From: Macrotis lagotis
Taxonomy: Eukaryota > Chordata > Mammalia > Peramelemorphia > Peramelidae
Direction of reading: 5' to 3'
Length of the DNA: 64,000 nucleotides
Assembly: GCF_037893015.1 (NCBI RefSeq)
Contig: NC_133666.1
Span: forward strand, 623,454,104-623,518,103
The notes below the pieces were generated by a model that saw only the letters and a program-made list of their open reading frames with translations, was not told the DNA's origin and ran no database searches. The position numbers and the translations under genes were made by a program. Shown here piece after piece: positions 11,094 to 22,685 of this stretch; within the stretch, counting starts at the first letter, position 1, and each line of letters begins with the position of its first letter.

Positions 11094-11357
11094 CTGACTG
11101 GTGGGATACAAGTATCTTCTTCCCATGGTGATTCACTGAGCAGGTTACTGGATCATTCTCAGCAACCTTGCCAATCTGGACAGCACTGTAGGTACCATTG
11201 GGTATGAGAGCCAGCGAAACATTCTGGACTGAGATCAAAGTCCCAGAAGAGGCCAGGGACACATAGAGGTCCTTGGGGTAGAAATTCCTGATGAGGCAGG
11301 CCACAGTATTCTTACTTCTCACCAAAAACACACTGGGAGCTAGAGGAGCTTGAAATC
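11094..11357 (-). CDS. TRMC: TCR mu constant Ig domain exon (delta-like)
   Basis: C1-type Ig domain of 88 codons. Acceptor TTTGATTGCAG precedes it; the exon ends SHQS plus G before donor GTATGATTAG. It opens FQAPLAPSVFLV, carries the first cysteine in NTVACLIRNFYPKDLYVSL and the second in DPVTCSVNHHGKK, 52 residues apart. It strongly resembles the TCR delta constant domain (VACLVKEFYPKD..., SVTCSVQHDNK...). Two N-glycosylation sequons are visible (NVS, NGT). The domain lies 520 bp after the prejoined V exon and 366 bp before the connecting-peptide exon. A delta-like C directly behind a germline-joined V exon is the diagnostic layout of TCR mu and argues against TRD itself. The open frame extends past the donor on the left, but the splice site defines the end. 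Confidence 0.93.
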
Positions 11358-11877
11358 CTGCAATCAAATGATGGCTTCCTGTCCTCTATCTGGACCTAAC
11401 CCCGTATATAAGAAAGGCACATATAGGAACAGGATATAACTGTCAAAAACAAGCTTTACCCCAAATTTCCTGTATTCTTCTTAACATCAATTTGACTAAG
11501 TTTATGTGAGGAACACATCCATATGACCAAGTAACCATAAAAAACAAACCTTAGCCCCATTTCCTACCCTAAGCCCGAGCGTTGCCATTGGAATTGACAT
11601 GTCTTAGAATTTCATTGCTGAGGGTTTCAAGCCTCTGGGTCTTATTTTGATGTGATCCCCTCCCCCACATAGCCTTTTAATGACCTATCATAATCCATCC
11701 CTTATAATTATAGCTCAAAGTGGGAATGTTAACTGTACATGGTCGCAGAGTACACTATGACAGAGAAAGGGAATTGGGAGATGGGAAACCTCACTTCAAA
11801 ATTGGGCCCAATAGTGACTGACTATGTGACTTGAAGCCTTAGAATTTCCCTAGGATTAGAATAGTAAAGGCACTCAC

Positions 11878-12243
11878 CAGGCTCCATTGTTACAACTGTC
11901 CCAGGACCAAAGACCAACTGATCTGTGTCATCTCCATTGCCCACTCTCCTTACACAGTGATATTGGCCAGAATCTCTAAGGCCCAGACCCTCAATCTGTA
12001 AGGAAATTCTACTAACAGTTTCTTCCCTGGAGATGGTGATTCGGTCTTCAGTGGGATCTGCAGAAATGCTGTTGAGACTAGTCAACGACAGTGGGGCGTG
12101 ACCAGGAGTCCAACGATACCAACCAAGTTTACTTGTCTTGAACTCGAAACCAGATGTTTGACATCTGAGTTTCAGGGTCTTTCCAGTTTGGTGGGGGCCT
12201 CCCCCTGACTCCATCAACACTGTCTTTTCCACTGCCTTTTTCA
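11878..12243 (-). CDS. TRMVJ: germline-joined TCR mu V exon (Vmu-j)
   Basis: A whole V domain already fused to a J-like end in genomic DNA. Acceptor TGCTTCATTTAG precedes it; donor GTGAGTGCC follows ATGGAGCCTG. The 122-codon exon begins KKAVEKTVLMESGGG (IgHV-like), with Cys at about residue 28 (LKLRC), Trp at 42 (LGWYRWTPG), Cys at 97 (RDSGQYHCVRR), a fixed CDR3-like loop VGNGDDTDQL, then the J motif FGPGT and VVTMEP. There is no RSS inside it and no leader in front, so it is not rearranged. It is spliced in as the membrane-proximal V domain of a three-domain chain. Phase 1 at both ends fits the J upstream and the C downstream. The symbol is descriptive. The fixed loop probably does not bind diverse antigen (known for the family, not seen here). 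Confidence 0.92.
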
Positions 12244-12797
12244 CTAAATGAAGCAGACAGAAGTAGAGTAAGTAGGGGCAGTCCATCCATGCCTCCTCCT
12301 GGGTCATAGAGCTTTGATTCCCCTAAACTCCCTCACACCCCAACCCTAACTCATCTTCCCACCTTCATACCAAACATATGGAAGAATATGGGAGACAAAG
12401 TAGCAGGGGAGACCAAGATTATTTGTCAGATCCAGGGGATCTTAGGAATCAAGTTTGGTCTGGTTTCATAGGAATTGTCCCTGAGTCCAGAGGCAATCCA
12501 GATTAGAAAAGGTTCTAAGTGACAGAAGATTCCCAAGACTAGGGAGATAAGGGACCATGGATGTAAGAAGATTGACAGGATCAAAGATTTCTGGAATGGG
12601 AAAGAGAAAGTTAACTGAAAATACTATTGGCCACAGAAACTCACAACCACTACTCAGACCATAGGAAGAGTGGAACCAACAACCCAACCCAAAACTCCCC
12701 CATATCCCTGTAGCCCTCTTGGGATCCAATAAAGTAAGATCTTTCTGCCAAGCTTTCCCCATCTTTGCACACATTCCCCCAAAACATGAAAACTTAC

Positions 12798-12850
12798 ATG
12801 GCAACACGGTCAATTCTGTTCCAAGACCAAAATTTTCCCACTGAGCTACT
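12798..12850 (-). CDS. TRMJ: TCR mu J segment
   Basis: On the minus strand the segment reads VAQWENFGLGTELTVLP, with the J signature FGxGTxLTV, and ends CCAT before donor GTAAGTTTT. The leftover T joins the TG that opens the Vmu-j exon, giving a leucine codon, so the rearranged VDJ exon would splice in frame onto Vmu-j 554 bp downstream. A recombination signal with a 12-bp spacer lies directly on its 5' side. The other frames of this stretch look open but lack any J motif. Only one J is visible here. Confidence 0.9.
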
Positions 12851-12878
12851 CACAGTAACACAGGAAGGAACCTTAACC
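12851..12878 (-). promoter_or_regulatory. 12-RSS of the TCR mu J segment
   Basis: On the minus strand: nonamer GGTTAAGGT (6 of 9 to GGTTTTTGT), a 12-base spacer, heptamer TACTGTG (6 of 7 to CACTGTG), directly abutting the J coding end. A 12-RSS on J matches the 23-RSS on the 3' side of the D segments by the 12/23 rule. Confidence 0.8.
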
Positions 12879-12879
12879 C

Positions 12880-14235
12880 CTGATCTACAGAGAGTGGTCC
12901 TTAGGAAGGGTGGAGGAACATGAGGGTGACAGGAAGTGAGATGAGAGTCCCTGAGGTCAAGTCCATGAGAACTAATCAAGGTCGTGAAGTCCAGGAACAG
13001 TCTTCAAATAAGTGTGAAGATTTATTAATACTTAAGTCTGTAAAACTTAAAAATATACAGCTAGATTAAGTTCTCAGCAAGGCTACAATTAGGCTAAACA
13101 TTAGGGAAGGGCTTCATTTTTGCAGAGTCTCAAATCAGTCCTCCACATTACCTGTATGAGATTGATTGATCTATCCTTGAGCAAAGCCAGGTAATATAGG
13201 AGACTGCTTGAAAGGGAAAGTAACCTAGGATTCATTGGATGATCTGGCAGGCACTGTAAGCCATCTGGTGTGGTACCAATCCCAGAGAAGCTGGCAAGAG
13301 CCCTGGGGTGAATTCTCTTTTCTTTGTGAAGGGTAGAGCCACCCTGGAATGGGTTTGCCCCAGCAGAGGGGCCAACATCTTGAAATGCATAGTAGTTCTG
13401 GCAACATCTGGTGAAAACTAATAATGTGCATAAAAACTGAGCAGTATTGCACCAAAAAATGATAAGCTGATATTGTCCTAGACTTAAGGTTTTTGTCAAA
13501 TGAATCAGATTGTTGAGTATTTCATAATTCAAAAGAGGGAAGATTTGAGAGGAAATACCCTACTTAAGATTAGTTTAATGAGAGATAGGTTGCATTTTGA
13601 CAGTTGCATTCTGGTCTGACAGGGAAGACCACATTGATGATGAACCTATCAAGTGATAGGGTAGGACATATCTGAGTTGCCACAAATACATAGCAATGAT
13701 TTGTGCTTGCCTAGCATTGATGGTGTGCTAACATGCCTTGTTGATGTGGAAGAAACAAAACCATTTAAGATCAAGAGACTCTTGCAACAGCCAGATCATC
13801 ATCAATAGCCATGATTCTAATACAGCAGGCCCAGAAATAGTACTCTAGTGAGAAGTATGCCTTGAACAACATATTCCTCACTATAATATACATAATTGTG
13901 CAACTCATACCTCCAACCAATTGGGTAAATGGCATTGTCTTCTTTGATTCCTAAGAACAAATAATACTAACAGTCAAGAAGGCTTGGAGAATCTCAAGAA
14001 CCAGAGTTGTCCAGAGATGCTAAGTTAAATTTCTCTTCTGAACATGGCCATGGTAGGCAACTGTGAAAACACTAATTTATCAACGACTCAGGGGATGTTG
14101 GTTGTTGTATATTTGCACTGATACATCTCCCTGTGGAGTTTGGGAACATTTGAGTCAACTAATCCTCTCAAGGTGATTGGAAATATTTCAGACAACCACT
14201 AATAGTACCCTGATACCCCTGCAAAGATTCTGCAA
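12880..14235. other. unassigned sequence upstream of J
   Basis: A minus-strand open stretch (13101-13532) has no domain I recognise and no V-type cysteines or tryptophan in the right spacing. The rest has no ORF or clear repeat. No further RSS pair was found in it by eye. Confidence 0.4.
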
Positions 14236-14239
14236 ACCC

Positions 14240-15033
14240 TCATGGAGCATTTAGGAAAAGTTTTCCAGCTCCAAATCGATGAATTCCAGGTCATCAGAAG
14301 GTCACATGATGACATATTTCTCATCTGGTTGTTTTTTCTTCCTAAAATTTTTGTTGCCTTTTTTGTGATTTATGGATTTTTTTTAACATTCATATTTAAA
14401 ATCTTGAATTCCAAATTTTCTCTCTTGCTCCTATCCCTCTCCCATTCATTATGAAGACAAACAATATGATATAAGTTATGCATGCAAAATCAAGCAAAAC
14501 ATATTTCCATATGTTATGTTTTAAAAAGCTTAAAAAGTATGCTTCAATCAGCAGAATTCATCAGTTCTCTCTCTAGAGGTGGATAATATTTTTCATTATG
14601 GGTCCAGATTATTATCTTGATCAAAATAAGAAGGTATTTTAGAGCTGATCATCATTACAATATGGTGGTTACTGTTATAATGCTCTCCTGACTTTGCTCA
14701 CTCTTCTTGGTATCAGTCCATGTAAGTTTTCTCAGGTTTTTCCAAAATCAATCGTTCATCATTTCTTACAACATCCAGTAGTATTCTATTTCAATCATAT
14801 GCCACAATTTGTTCACCTGTGCCCAATTTTCAATTCTTTGCCAACACAAAAAAGTAATAAAATTATTTTTGTTTAGATAGGTATTTTTCATTTTAACTTG
14901 GCTCTTTGGGATACAGATATAATAGTAATATGTTTAAGACAGAGGGAATACTCAATTTTATAGCTCTTTGGGCATTGCTTCCAAACTGTTCTCTAGAATG
15001 ATTGGACAGATCACAATTCTATCAATAATGTGT
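14240..15033 (-). mobile_element. old L1, antisense, left part (3' UTR and ORF2 C-terminus)
   Basis: The right end reads CTCTTTGGGCATTGCTTCC and GATTGGACAGATCACAATTC, the complement of the ORF2 C-terminal region seen in sense at 21.9 kb. The element is interrupted here by a younger L1 and resumes at about 23656 (TGTATTGGGGTTCCCTATTT). Confidence 0.7.
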
Positions 15034-15404
15034 TGGCGAAAATATGACCACAAAGGATAATGATCATTGTTGGAAGGATTGTGGGAAATCTGGGACACTA
15101 TTACATTGTTGGTGGAGCTGTGAACTCATCCAACATTTCTGGAGAGTGATTTGGAACTACACCCAAAGGGCAACAAAAATATGCATACCCTTTGATCCAG
15201 CAATACTACTACTGGGTCTATACCCTGAAGAGATGATGAGAAAGGGTAAAAAAAACATTACTTGTACAAAAATATTCATAGCAGCCCTGTTTGTGGTGGC
15301 AAAGAATTGGAAATCAAGTAAATGTCCTTCAATTGGAGAATGGCTTAGCATACTGTGGCACAGTATGTCATGGAACACTATTGTTCTATTAGAAACCAGA
15401 AGGG
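15034..15404 (+). mobile_element. 5'-truncated L1, left part (ORF2 C-terminus)
   Basis: It encodes the L1 ORF2 C-terminal zinc-like motif: CWKDCGKSGTLLHCWWSCEL, then ICIPFDPA and LYPEE. It is split at 15404 by a second L1 and continues at 22686-23127 with its 3' UTR and A-tail. Flanks TAATGTGTTGG (left) and TAATGTATTGG (right) look like a target-site duplication with one mismatch. Confidence 0.8.
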
Positions 15405-16165
15405 GGACTTCCAGCCAAGATGGCAGAGTTCTAAAGTCTCCTGATCTTTCCCCATCTATCATATGAAACAAACCTCTTAAAAGAAATCCGACCCACAAAA
15501 CCCAGAAAGAAAAGCCATGAGAAAGAACATCAGGATCTGTCTCCCGCAGCAGCTTTGGCTGAATTCAGGCGGGTGAGTCTGGGCTCAGAGGGAGGATCAG
15601 CCTCGGATCAGCCAGATTAACAGCTGAATTGGAACTGGGAGTCTGAGGGCTGGAGAGCCGGACCTGATGGATCAGTGGTGGTGCTGGACGAAAGGGGCTT
15701 GTGTCCGCGGGGAAGCAGAGTCGCTGCTGTTGGTGGTGTCCCCCTGGAGCTTGGGGACCAGGCTGGGGGAAGAGTTCTAGTGCAGGAGAGCTGCAGACAC
15801 CATCCCTATGCTCCTCGGGTCTGAGAAACTCTGAGTGCACGCCTCCATTGCACAGAGGCCTCTTCTCAAACAAATGCGAACTACTTCTGCCTCAGGCCCA
15901 GGTGTGTGAGCAGAAGAAACAGCCCACCTAAGGAATGATCTCAGGCCAGGGTAAAGCCCACCATTGATTGAAGGCAAAAGAATTCAATAGCTTCAATTCC
16001 TCCCTTCAGGCAAAGGGAGAAGGCCTCTCAACCAAAGTCACAAACACTCCAGAGAGGGCAACCAGCAGCTCCTACTGGCCAGCCAGAAAAACTGCAATCA
16101 GTAAAGCTTTTAGCGATGCCAAGCCCAGGTGAAACACCCCCCCCCCAACTCAAGGTCTTAGCATA

Positions 16166-16905
16166 ATGAAAAAGGGTAAGCAGAAAGGTGGATCCCTAGA
16201 AAAATTCCTGGAAGGGAAAGACCCCAACTCAGAGAGACCTGGAACCTCTGAGGAGAATACAATCTGGTCTCCAGCACAGAAAGACTTCCTTGAAGAAATA
16301 AGGAAGGAGCTTAAAAATTTGGAGAGACAATTAATAACTTGCAACAAGAAAACAAAACCTTAGAAGGTACAATTGGACAAACACAAAAGGAGAATAAATC
16401 TCTCAGATCATCAATTGGACAATAACAAAATGAGAATAAACCTCTCAGATCATCAATTGTACCAATACAAAATGACAATAATTCTCTCAGATCCTCAAAT
16501 GAGCAAATGCAAAAAGAAATTAATTCTCTCAAAACCTCAATTGGTCAAATGGAAAGCTCTTTCAAAAGTAGAATTGACCAATTGGAAAAGGAGTTGCAAA
16601 AGCTTAATGAAGAAAACCCCACCCCCCAAAAAATAATGGAGTCTACAGAAACTAATGACTCCATGAGACAGTAAGAGTCAGTTAAACAAAATAAAAAAAT
16701 AGGAAAAATAGAAGCTAATGTAAAATACCTCATCAACAAAACCACTGACCTTGAGAATACATCAAGGAGGAACCTGAAAATTATAGGACTTCCTGAAAAC
16801 GTTGAAGAGAAAAAAAGCCTGGACTTAATATTACAGGATCTAGTGATAGAAAACTGCCCTGATATCATGGAATCGGAGGGCAAAGTAGTTATTGAAAGAG
16901 TACGT
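16166..16905 (+). pseudogene. L1 ORF1, 5' part
   Basis: It opens MKKGKQKGGSLEKFLEG, continues into a coiled coil made of 14-residue repeats, then reaches the start of the RNA-binding part (KYLINKTTDLEN, NLKIIGLPEN, ENCPDIMESEGK). In-frame stops are present, for example after NKKTKTL-type sequence near 16361 and at DSMRQ near 16672, so it is not coding. It ends abruptly near 16905 where HAL1-like 5' sequence begins. Confidence 0.75.
16371..16571 (+). repeat. 42-bp tandem repeat inside L1 ORF1
   Basis: Four 42-bp units start at 16371, 16413, 16455 and 16497, each beginning AATTGGACAA or a variant and ending TCTCTCAGATCATC or a variant; two shorter, more diverged units follow. Each full unit encodes 14 residues (IGQTQKENKSLRSS type), exactly two coiled-coil heptads. 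Confidence 0.85.
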
Positions 16906-17333
16906 CGTGAGAGAACAGTGGGGGACCTCTGCCAGAGCCAGCACGTGGAGCCCAGCCCTCAGGGCACACAACCAGCAGCTTGGTCTTTCAGCAGCCCAGA
17001 CCCAGAAACAGAAGCAGGTGGAGCCAGTAAGCAGGAGCCCCCAGGGCATGAGCCCATTGAGCTGAGGGAGGGGAGTGAAGAGAGAGAGACTGCCAAGCTC
17101 TGTCCTCTGCCCCTGGAACAGGACTCTGGGGCTCTGACCACATTCAGATCCTGATCCCAGTCTAGGCCCCCCCATAGAACAACAGGGCCCCCCACCTCGG
17201 CACCATGGCAGAGTGGGGCACTTATATTCATTCACAGATCAGGAGGGAGGACAGAGCCTCACACACTGAGATCCTTGTGGGAGTGTCCCAAAAGCTCAGG
17301 AAGCACCCGCAAAAACAGGCTTAGGCTGGGAAA

Positions 17334-18331
17334 ATGAACAAGCAAAGAAACAAGAGGAAGACCATTGAGAAATATTTTGCAAATGAGCCCAAGAAGGATC
17401 AAAATACTCAGTCTGAAGATGAGGAAGCACAAGCTCCTGCATCTAGAGACTCCAAGAAAAACGGAAATTGGGCTCAGGCTATGACAGAGCTCAAAAAAGA
17501 CTTTGAAAATCACATGAGGGAGTTGGAAGAAAAACTGGGAAAAGAAAGGAGAGAGATGCAGGAAAAACATGAAAATGAAGTCAGCAGCTTAGTCAAGGAA
17601 ATCGAAAAAAATTCTGAAGAAAATAGCATGCTAAAAACAGCTTAGGTCAAATGGATAAAACAGTTCAAAAAGTTATTGAGGAGAAGAATGCTTTAAAAAG
17701 AAAAATTTGCCAGATGGAAAAAGAGAAAAAAAAACTCTCTGAGGAGAACAAATCCTTCAGACAAAGAATAGAATTCAGGGAAATTGATGAATTTACCAGA
17801 AATCAGGAGTCAATACTTCAAAACCAAAAAAATGAAAAATTAGAAGAAAATGTGAAATATCTCATTGAAAAAACAACTGATATGGAAAACAGACTTAGGA
17901 AAGATAATTTAAAAATTATTGGAATACCTGAAAGTCATGATCAGGAAAAGAGCCTTGACATCATTTTCAAAGAATTACTACAGGAAAATTGCCCTGATAT
18001 TCTAGAAGCAGAGGGCAAAATAGAAATGGAGAGAATCCACCGATTCCCCCCAAGAAAGAGATCCCAAAAAACCAACCCCCAGGAATATTATAGCCAAGTT
18101 CCAGAACTCCCAAGTCAAAGAGAAAATATTACAAGCAGCCAGAAGGACACAGTTCAAATATCATGGAGCTGCAGTCAGGATCACACAGGACTTAGCAGCA
18201 ACTATATTGGAAGCTGTAGGGCTTGGAATACAATATACTGGAAGGCAAAAGAGCTTAGAATGCAGCCAAGAATGAATTACCCAGCAAGGCTGAATGTCTT
18301 CGTCCAGGGGAAAAAGATGGACTTTCAATGA
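17334..18331 (+). pseudogene. HAL1-like ORF1
   Basis: Two open pieces (17334-17645 and 17651-18331) cover an L1 ORF1-type protein: a basic N-terminus, a long coiled coil with K/E-rich heptads, then an RRM-like segment with NLKIIGIPES. A nonsense codon near 17643 separates the pieces, and the last third drifts out of the usual frame. L1 ORF1 proteins form trimers and bind RNA; this copy is unlikely to be functional. Confidence 0.7.
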
Positions 18332-18799
18332 ACCAGGGGAATTTCAAATGTTCCTTTTAGAATGGCCAGAGCTGAACAGAAGGTTTGATCTTCAGATATA
18401 GGACTAAGGTGAAGCATGGAGATTGGAGGGGAGGGGAGAAATATGAGGGACTTAATGAGGATGAACTGCATGTATAGAAAAATGATACTGATAATATTCA
18501 TATGAGCCATCTCAGTTAATAGAGCAGGCAGAGGGAGCTTTTGTAGTTGAAGCACAGGAGAAAGCTGAATTCAAAGATAAAATATGGTGTAAAAATGGAG
18601 TCAATAGGGAAAAAAAGGGAAATGGAATGGGAGAAAGAAAAAGGAGAGGAAGAATAGTCCAAGATATTTCACATAATAAGATTTTTCTTTATTACAATGA
18701 GCTATTGCAATGATATGGAAGGGGGGAGGCAAGGGGGAATGATCAGAGATGGCTAGGAGAGGAAACAGCAAATATACTCAATGGGGTATGGTCAGATAT

Positions 18800-19500
18800 A
18801 ACACATTTTCTTTTTTACTTCTTGCAAGGGGCTGGGATTGGAAGGCCTATCCAGGACTATGAGGCCAAGTGGATTCTGGGCCTAACAGGTGGTATGGGGG
18901 CTCAGGGCCTCTTGGCCCCAGGACCAGGGATCTGTCTGTTGAGCCAGTCAGCAACCCTACAGCAGAGTCAGAGTGAAAGGAGAGAGAAAATTTAGTACAT
19001 GGTAGTAGAGAAATAAGAAAAGAGGGAGTTGCAATCAGCAATGGCAACATTGGAAAAATATTGAAGTAACTTTTGCGATGGACTTATCATAAAGAATGTG
19101 ACCCACCCATGACAGAGTTGTTGGTGTTGGAACAAAGACTGAAGCACATTTTTTGTTATTATTATTTGGGGGAGAGTGCAGGGCAAGTGGGGCTGTTTGG
19201 CCTTCCTGGGGCCACATACCAGGGTGATCTTTGGGTGTCTGGGGCTGGATTCGGACCCATGTGCTCCTGGCTCAAGGGCCAATGCTCTGTCTACCAACAA
19301 ACCACCCCTACTATTATTACTATTTTATTTTATTTTGGGTCTTTTTTTTTCTTCTTTTTGGTTTTTGTAGGGCAGTGGGGATCAGGTGGCTTGCATGTCA
19401 CATGGCTGTGTGAATATTGGGTTTACGAGGCTGGATATGGACTTGCGCGCTCGTGGCTCCAGGGCTGGTGCATCGTCCATTGCGCCACCTGGCCATACCT
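18800..19500 (-). mobile_element. diverged antisense SINEs in the HAL1 3' UTR
   Basis: Three SINE-like antisense stretches: about 18810-18960 (weakest), 19150-19300 and 19360-19495. The last ends with CATTGCGCCACCTGGCCA, the complement of the SINE head. All are more diverged than other copies, with T/TTA-rich tracts between them. Confidence 0.55.
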
Positions 19501-19834
19501 ACAATTGTCACTATTATTTTTTTTATTTTAATTTTTTTTCTCTCCCCTTTACTTTTTTCACCTAAGCAAGTCTATCTATATTCATAGGGGGAGGGGTATT
19601 TTGTTTACTTGTAAACAAGAATATTTTATTAATGTAAAAAAATATTTGTACAAAATGAGAATAAAAAATAAATTAAAAAAAAAAGAAAAGAACTGATACA
19701 AAATGAAGTGAACAGAACCAGAAGAACTTTGTACACACTAACCACAACAACATTGGGTGATAGTCAACTATGATGGACTAGTTCATTTCAGTAGTATAAT
19801 GATCAAGCACAATTCTAAAAGACTCGTGATGGAA

Positions 19835-22240
19835 AATCTATCTATCTCAGAAAAAGAAATTCAACAAGCCATTATTGAACTCCATAAAAAAAAACTCTCC
19901 AGGACCTGATGGATTTACAAGTGAATTCTACCAAACATTCAAGGAACAATTGGTTCCAATTCTGTATAAACTGTTTGGAAAAATAGGGAAAGATGGAACT
20001 CTGCCTAACTCTTTCTATGAAACCAATATGGTACTGTTACCTAAACCAGGAAGAGTTAAAACAGAGAAAGAAAATTATAGACCTATTTCCCTGATGAATA
20101 TAGATGCAAAAATCCTAAATAAAATCTTAGCAAAATGACTACAACAAGTCATCACTAGGATAATACATTATGATCAAGTAGGATTTATTTCAGGAATGCA
20201 GGGTTGGTTCAATATTAGGAAAACTGTTAGTATACTCAATTATATCAACAACAAACCTATCACAAATCATATGATCATATCAATAGATGCTGTAAAAGCT
20301 TTTGACAAAACAGAGCATCCATTCCTACTAAAAACACTAGAGAGTGTAGGAATAAATGGACTGTTCCTTAAAATAATTAGCAGTATCTATCTGAAACCAT
20401 CAACAAGCATTATATTCAATGGGGAAAGGCTAGAGGCATTCCCAATAAGATCAGGGGTCAAACAAGGGTGCCCATTATCACCACTACTATTCAATATTGT
20501 ATTAGAAATGTTACCATCAACAATTAGAGAAGAAAAAGAAATTGAAGGAATTAGAATTGGGAAGAAGACACAAAACTCTCACTCTTTGCAGATGACATGA
20601 TGGTCTACCTAGAGAATCCCAAGAAATCATCTAAAAAACTACTGAAAACAATTAGCAATTTTAGCAAAGTTGCGTGTTATAAAATAAACCCCCACAAATC
20701 CTCAACTTTTCTATATATGTCTAGCAAGAAACAGCAGGAAGAGCTAGAAAGAGAAATCCCATTCAAAGTAACCTCAGACAGTATAAAATATTTGGGAGTC
20801 TATTTGCCAAGACAGACTCAGAATCTTTTTGAAAACAATTATAAAACACTTCTCACACAAATTAAATCAGATTTAAATAACTGGGCAAATATCAACTGCT
20901 CATGGATAGGTAGAGCTAATATAATAAAAATGACAATTCTACCAAAACTAAACTATCTGTTTAGTGTCCTACCAATGAAAATTCCAAGATATTACTTTAA
21001 AGAGTCAGAAAAAATTATAAGTAAATTCATATGGAGAAATAAAAAGTCAAGAATTGCCAGGAGCTTAATGAAAAAAAAGTGCAAGAGAAGGTGGCTTAAC
21101 CCTACCCGATCTAAAATTATATTATAAAGCATCAGTCATCAAAACTGTTTGGTATTGGCTAAGAAATAGAGTGGTGGACCAGTAGAATAGACTAGGTGTA
21201 AAAGCAAGAGAGTATTATAGTAATCTGCTGTTTGACAAACCCAAAGAGTCTAGCCATTGGGATTAAAAACTTCCTCTTTGATAAAAATTGCTGGATTAAT
21301 TGGAAGTTAGTATGGAAGAAACTTAGATTAGACCAACACCTCACACCCTTTTCCAAGATAAGATCCAAATGGTTACAGGACATAGACATAAAAAAACAAT
21401 ACTATAAGAAAATTAGAAGATCAAGGACTAGTTTACCTGTCAGATCTATGGAAAGGGGAACAGTTTATGACTAAGGAAGAGTTGGAGAACATCACCAAAA
21501 GTCAATTGATTTCGATTACATTAAATTAAAAAGCTTTTGCACACATAAAACCAATGTAAGCAAGAACAAAAGAAATGTAGTAAACTGGGAAACAGTCTTT
21601 ACAACTAATGATTCTGACAAAGGACTCATTTCTAAAATATGCAGAGAACTGAGTCATATTTTTAAAACAAAAAGCCATTCCCCAATTGACAAATGGTCAA
21701 AGGATATGCAAAGGTAATTCACAGATGAGGAGATCAAAGTAATCCATAGCCATATGAAAAAATGCCCTAAATCATTAATTATTAGAGAAATGCAAATTAA
21801 AGCTTCTCTGAGGTACTACCTCACACCTCTCAGATTGGCCAGTACGAGCAGGAAGGATAATGATCATTGTTGGAAGGGATGTGGGAAATCTGGGACACTA
21901 TTACACTGTTGGTGGATCTGTGAACTCATCCAACACTTCTGGAGAGCTATTTGGAACTGTGCCCAAAGGGCAACAAAAATGTGCATACCCTTTGACCCAG
22001 CAATACCACTACTGGGTCTATACCCTGAAGAGATGAGGAAAAAGGGTAAAAACATTACTTGTACAAAAATATTTATAGCAGCCCTGTTTGTGGTAGCAAA
22101 GAATTGGAAATCCAGTAAATGTCCTTCAATTGGGGAATGGCTTAGCAAACTGTGGTATATGTATGTCATGGAACACTATTGTTCTATTAGAAACCAGGAG
22201 GGACGGGATTTCAGGGAAACCTGGAGGGATTTGCATTAAC
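19835..22240 (+). pseudogene. L1 ORF2, RT domain to C-terminus
   Basis: It begins at [16 protein letters not shown] motifs follow in order: [63 protein letters not shown] and [12 protein letters not shown]. The C-terminal motif CWKGCGKSGTLLHCWWICEL lies near 21875. It is broken by frameshifts and stops near 20137, 20590, 21124 and 21520. The endonuclease domain is absent. The 19691-19834 stretch before it looks like an older L1 3' end. Confidence 0.85.
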
Positions 22241-22685
22241 TGATGCTGAGTGAGATGAGCAGAACCAGAGAAACACTGTACACCCTAACAGCAACATGGG
22301 AGTGATGTTCAACCTTGAAGGATTTGCTCATTCCATCAGTGCAACAATTGGGAACAATTTTGGGCTGTCTGCAAAGGAGAGTACCATCTGTATCCAGATA
22401 AGGAGCTGTGGAAGGACTATTCCCTTTAATTTAGAAAAAAAAAAACAGATATCTTATTTTCTGATCTTGTTACCTCTTAGACTTCTCTTCTCTTTAAGGA
22501 TAAGATTTCTCTCTCATCACACCCAATTTGGAACAAGGTACAACATTGGAAACAAAGTAAAGCCTGCAGAGTGCTTTCTGTGGGGGGGGGGGGGGGAAGC
22601 AAGATTGGGGGAAAATTGTAGAACCCAAATAATATCTTTAATAGAAATAAATTTAAAAGCTAAAAAAAAAAAGAAACCAGAAGGG

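Larger units (their letters stand above)
16910..19690 (+). mobile_element. HAL1-like (half-L1) element, ORF1 only
   Basis: 5' UTR, ORF1 (17334-18331) and a 3' UTR ending in an A-rich tail near 19660-19690, without ORF2. ORF1 begins MNKQRNKRKTIEKYF, has a charged coiled coil (KKDFENHMRELEEKLGKE) and an RNA-binding part (NLKIIGIPES, ENCPDILEAEGKIEMERIHR). One stop near 17643 splits the frame. The 3' UTR matches that of the copy at 40.4-43.2 kb in the same order, so these are two copies of one ORF1-only family. The start is approximate. Confidence 0.75.
15405..22671 (+). mobile_element. L1 inserted into an L1, with a HAL1-like element inside
   Basis: Exact 14-base target-site duplication AGAAACCAGAAGGG at 15391-15404 and 22672-22685. 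The 5' end reads GGACTTCCAGCCAAGATGGC. It holds a 5' UTR, the front of ORF1 (from about 16166), a HAL1-like insert (about 16910-19690), an ORF2 part from the RT domain on (about 19835-22240), a 3' UTR with a long G-run near 22581 and an A-tail. The end of ORF1 and the ORF2 endonuclease region are missing, so a deletion accompanied or followed the insert. Confidence 0.85.

Noticed and set aside
13101-13532. Possible V gene (phrase LLWDWYHTRW)
   Set aside because: No paired cysteines at V spacing, no YxC end and no RSS.
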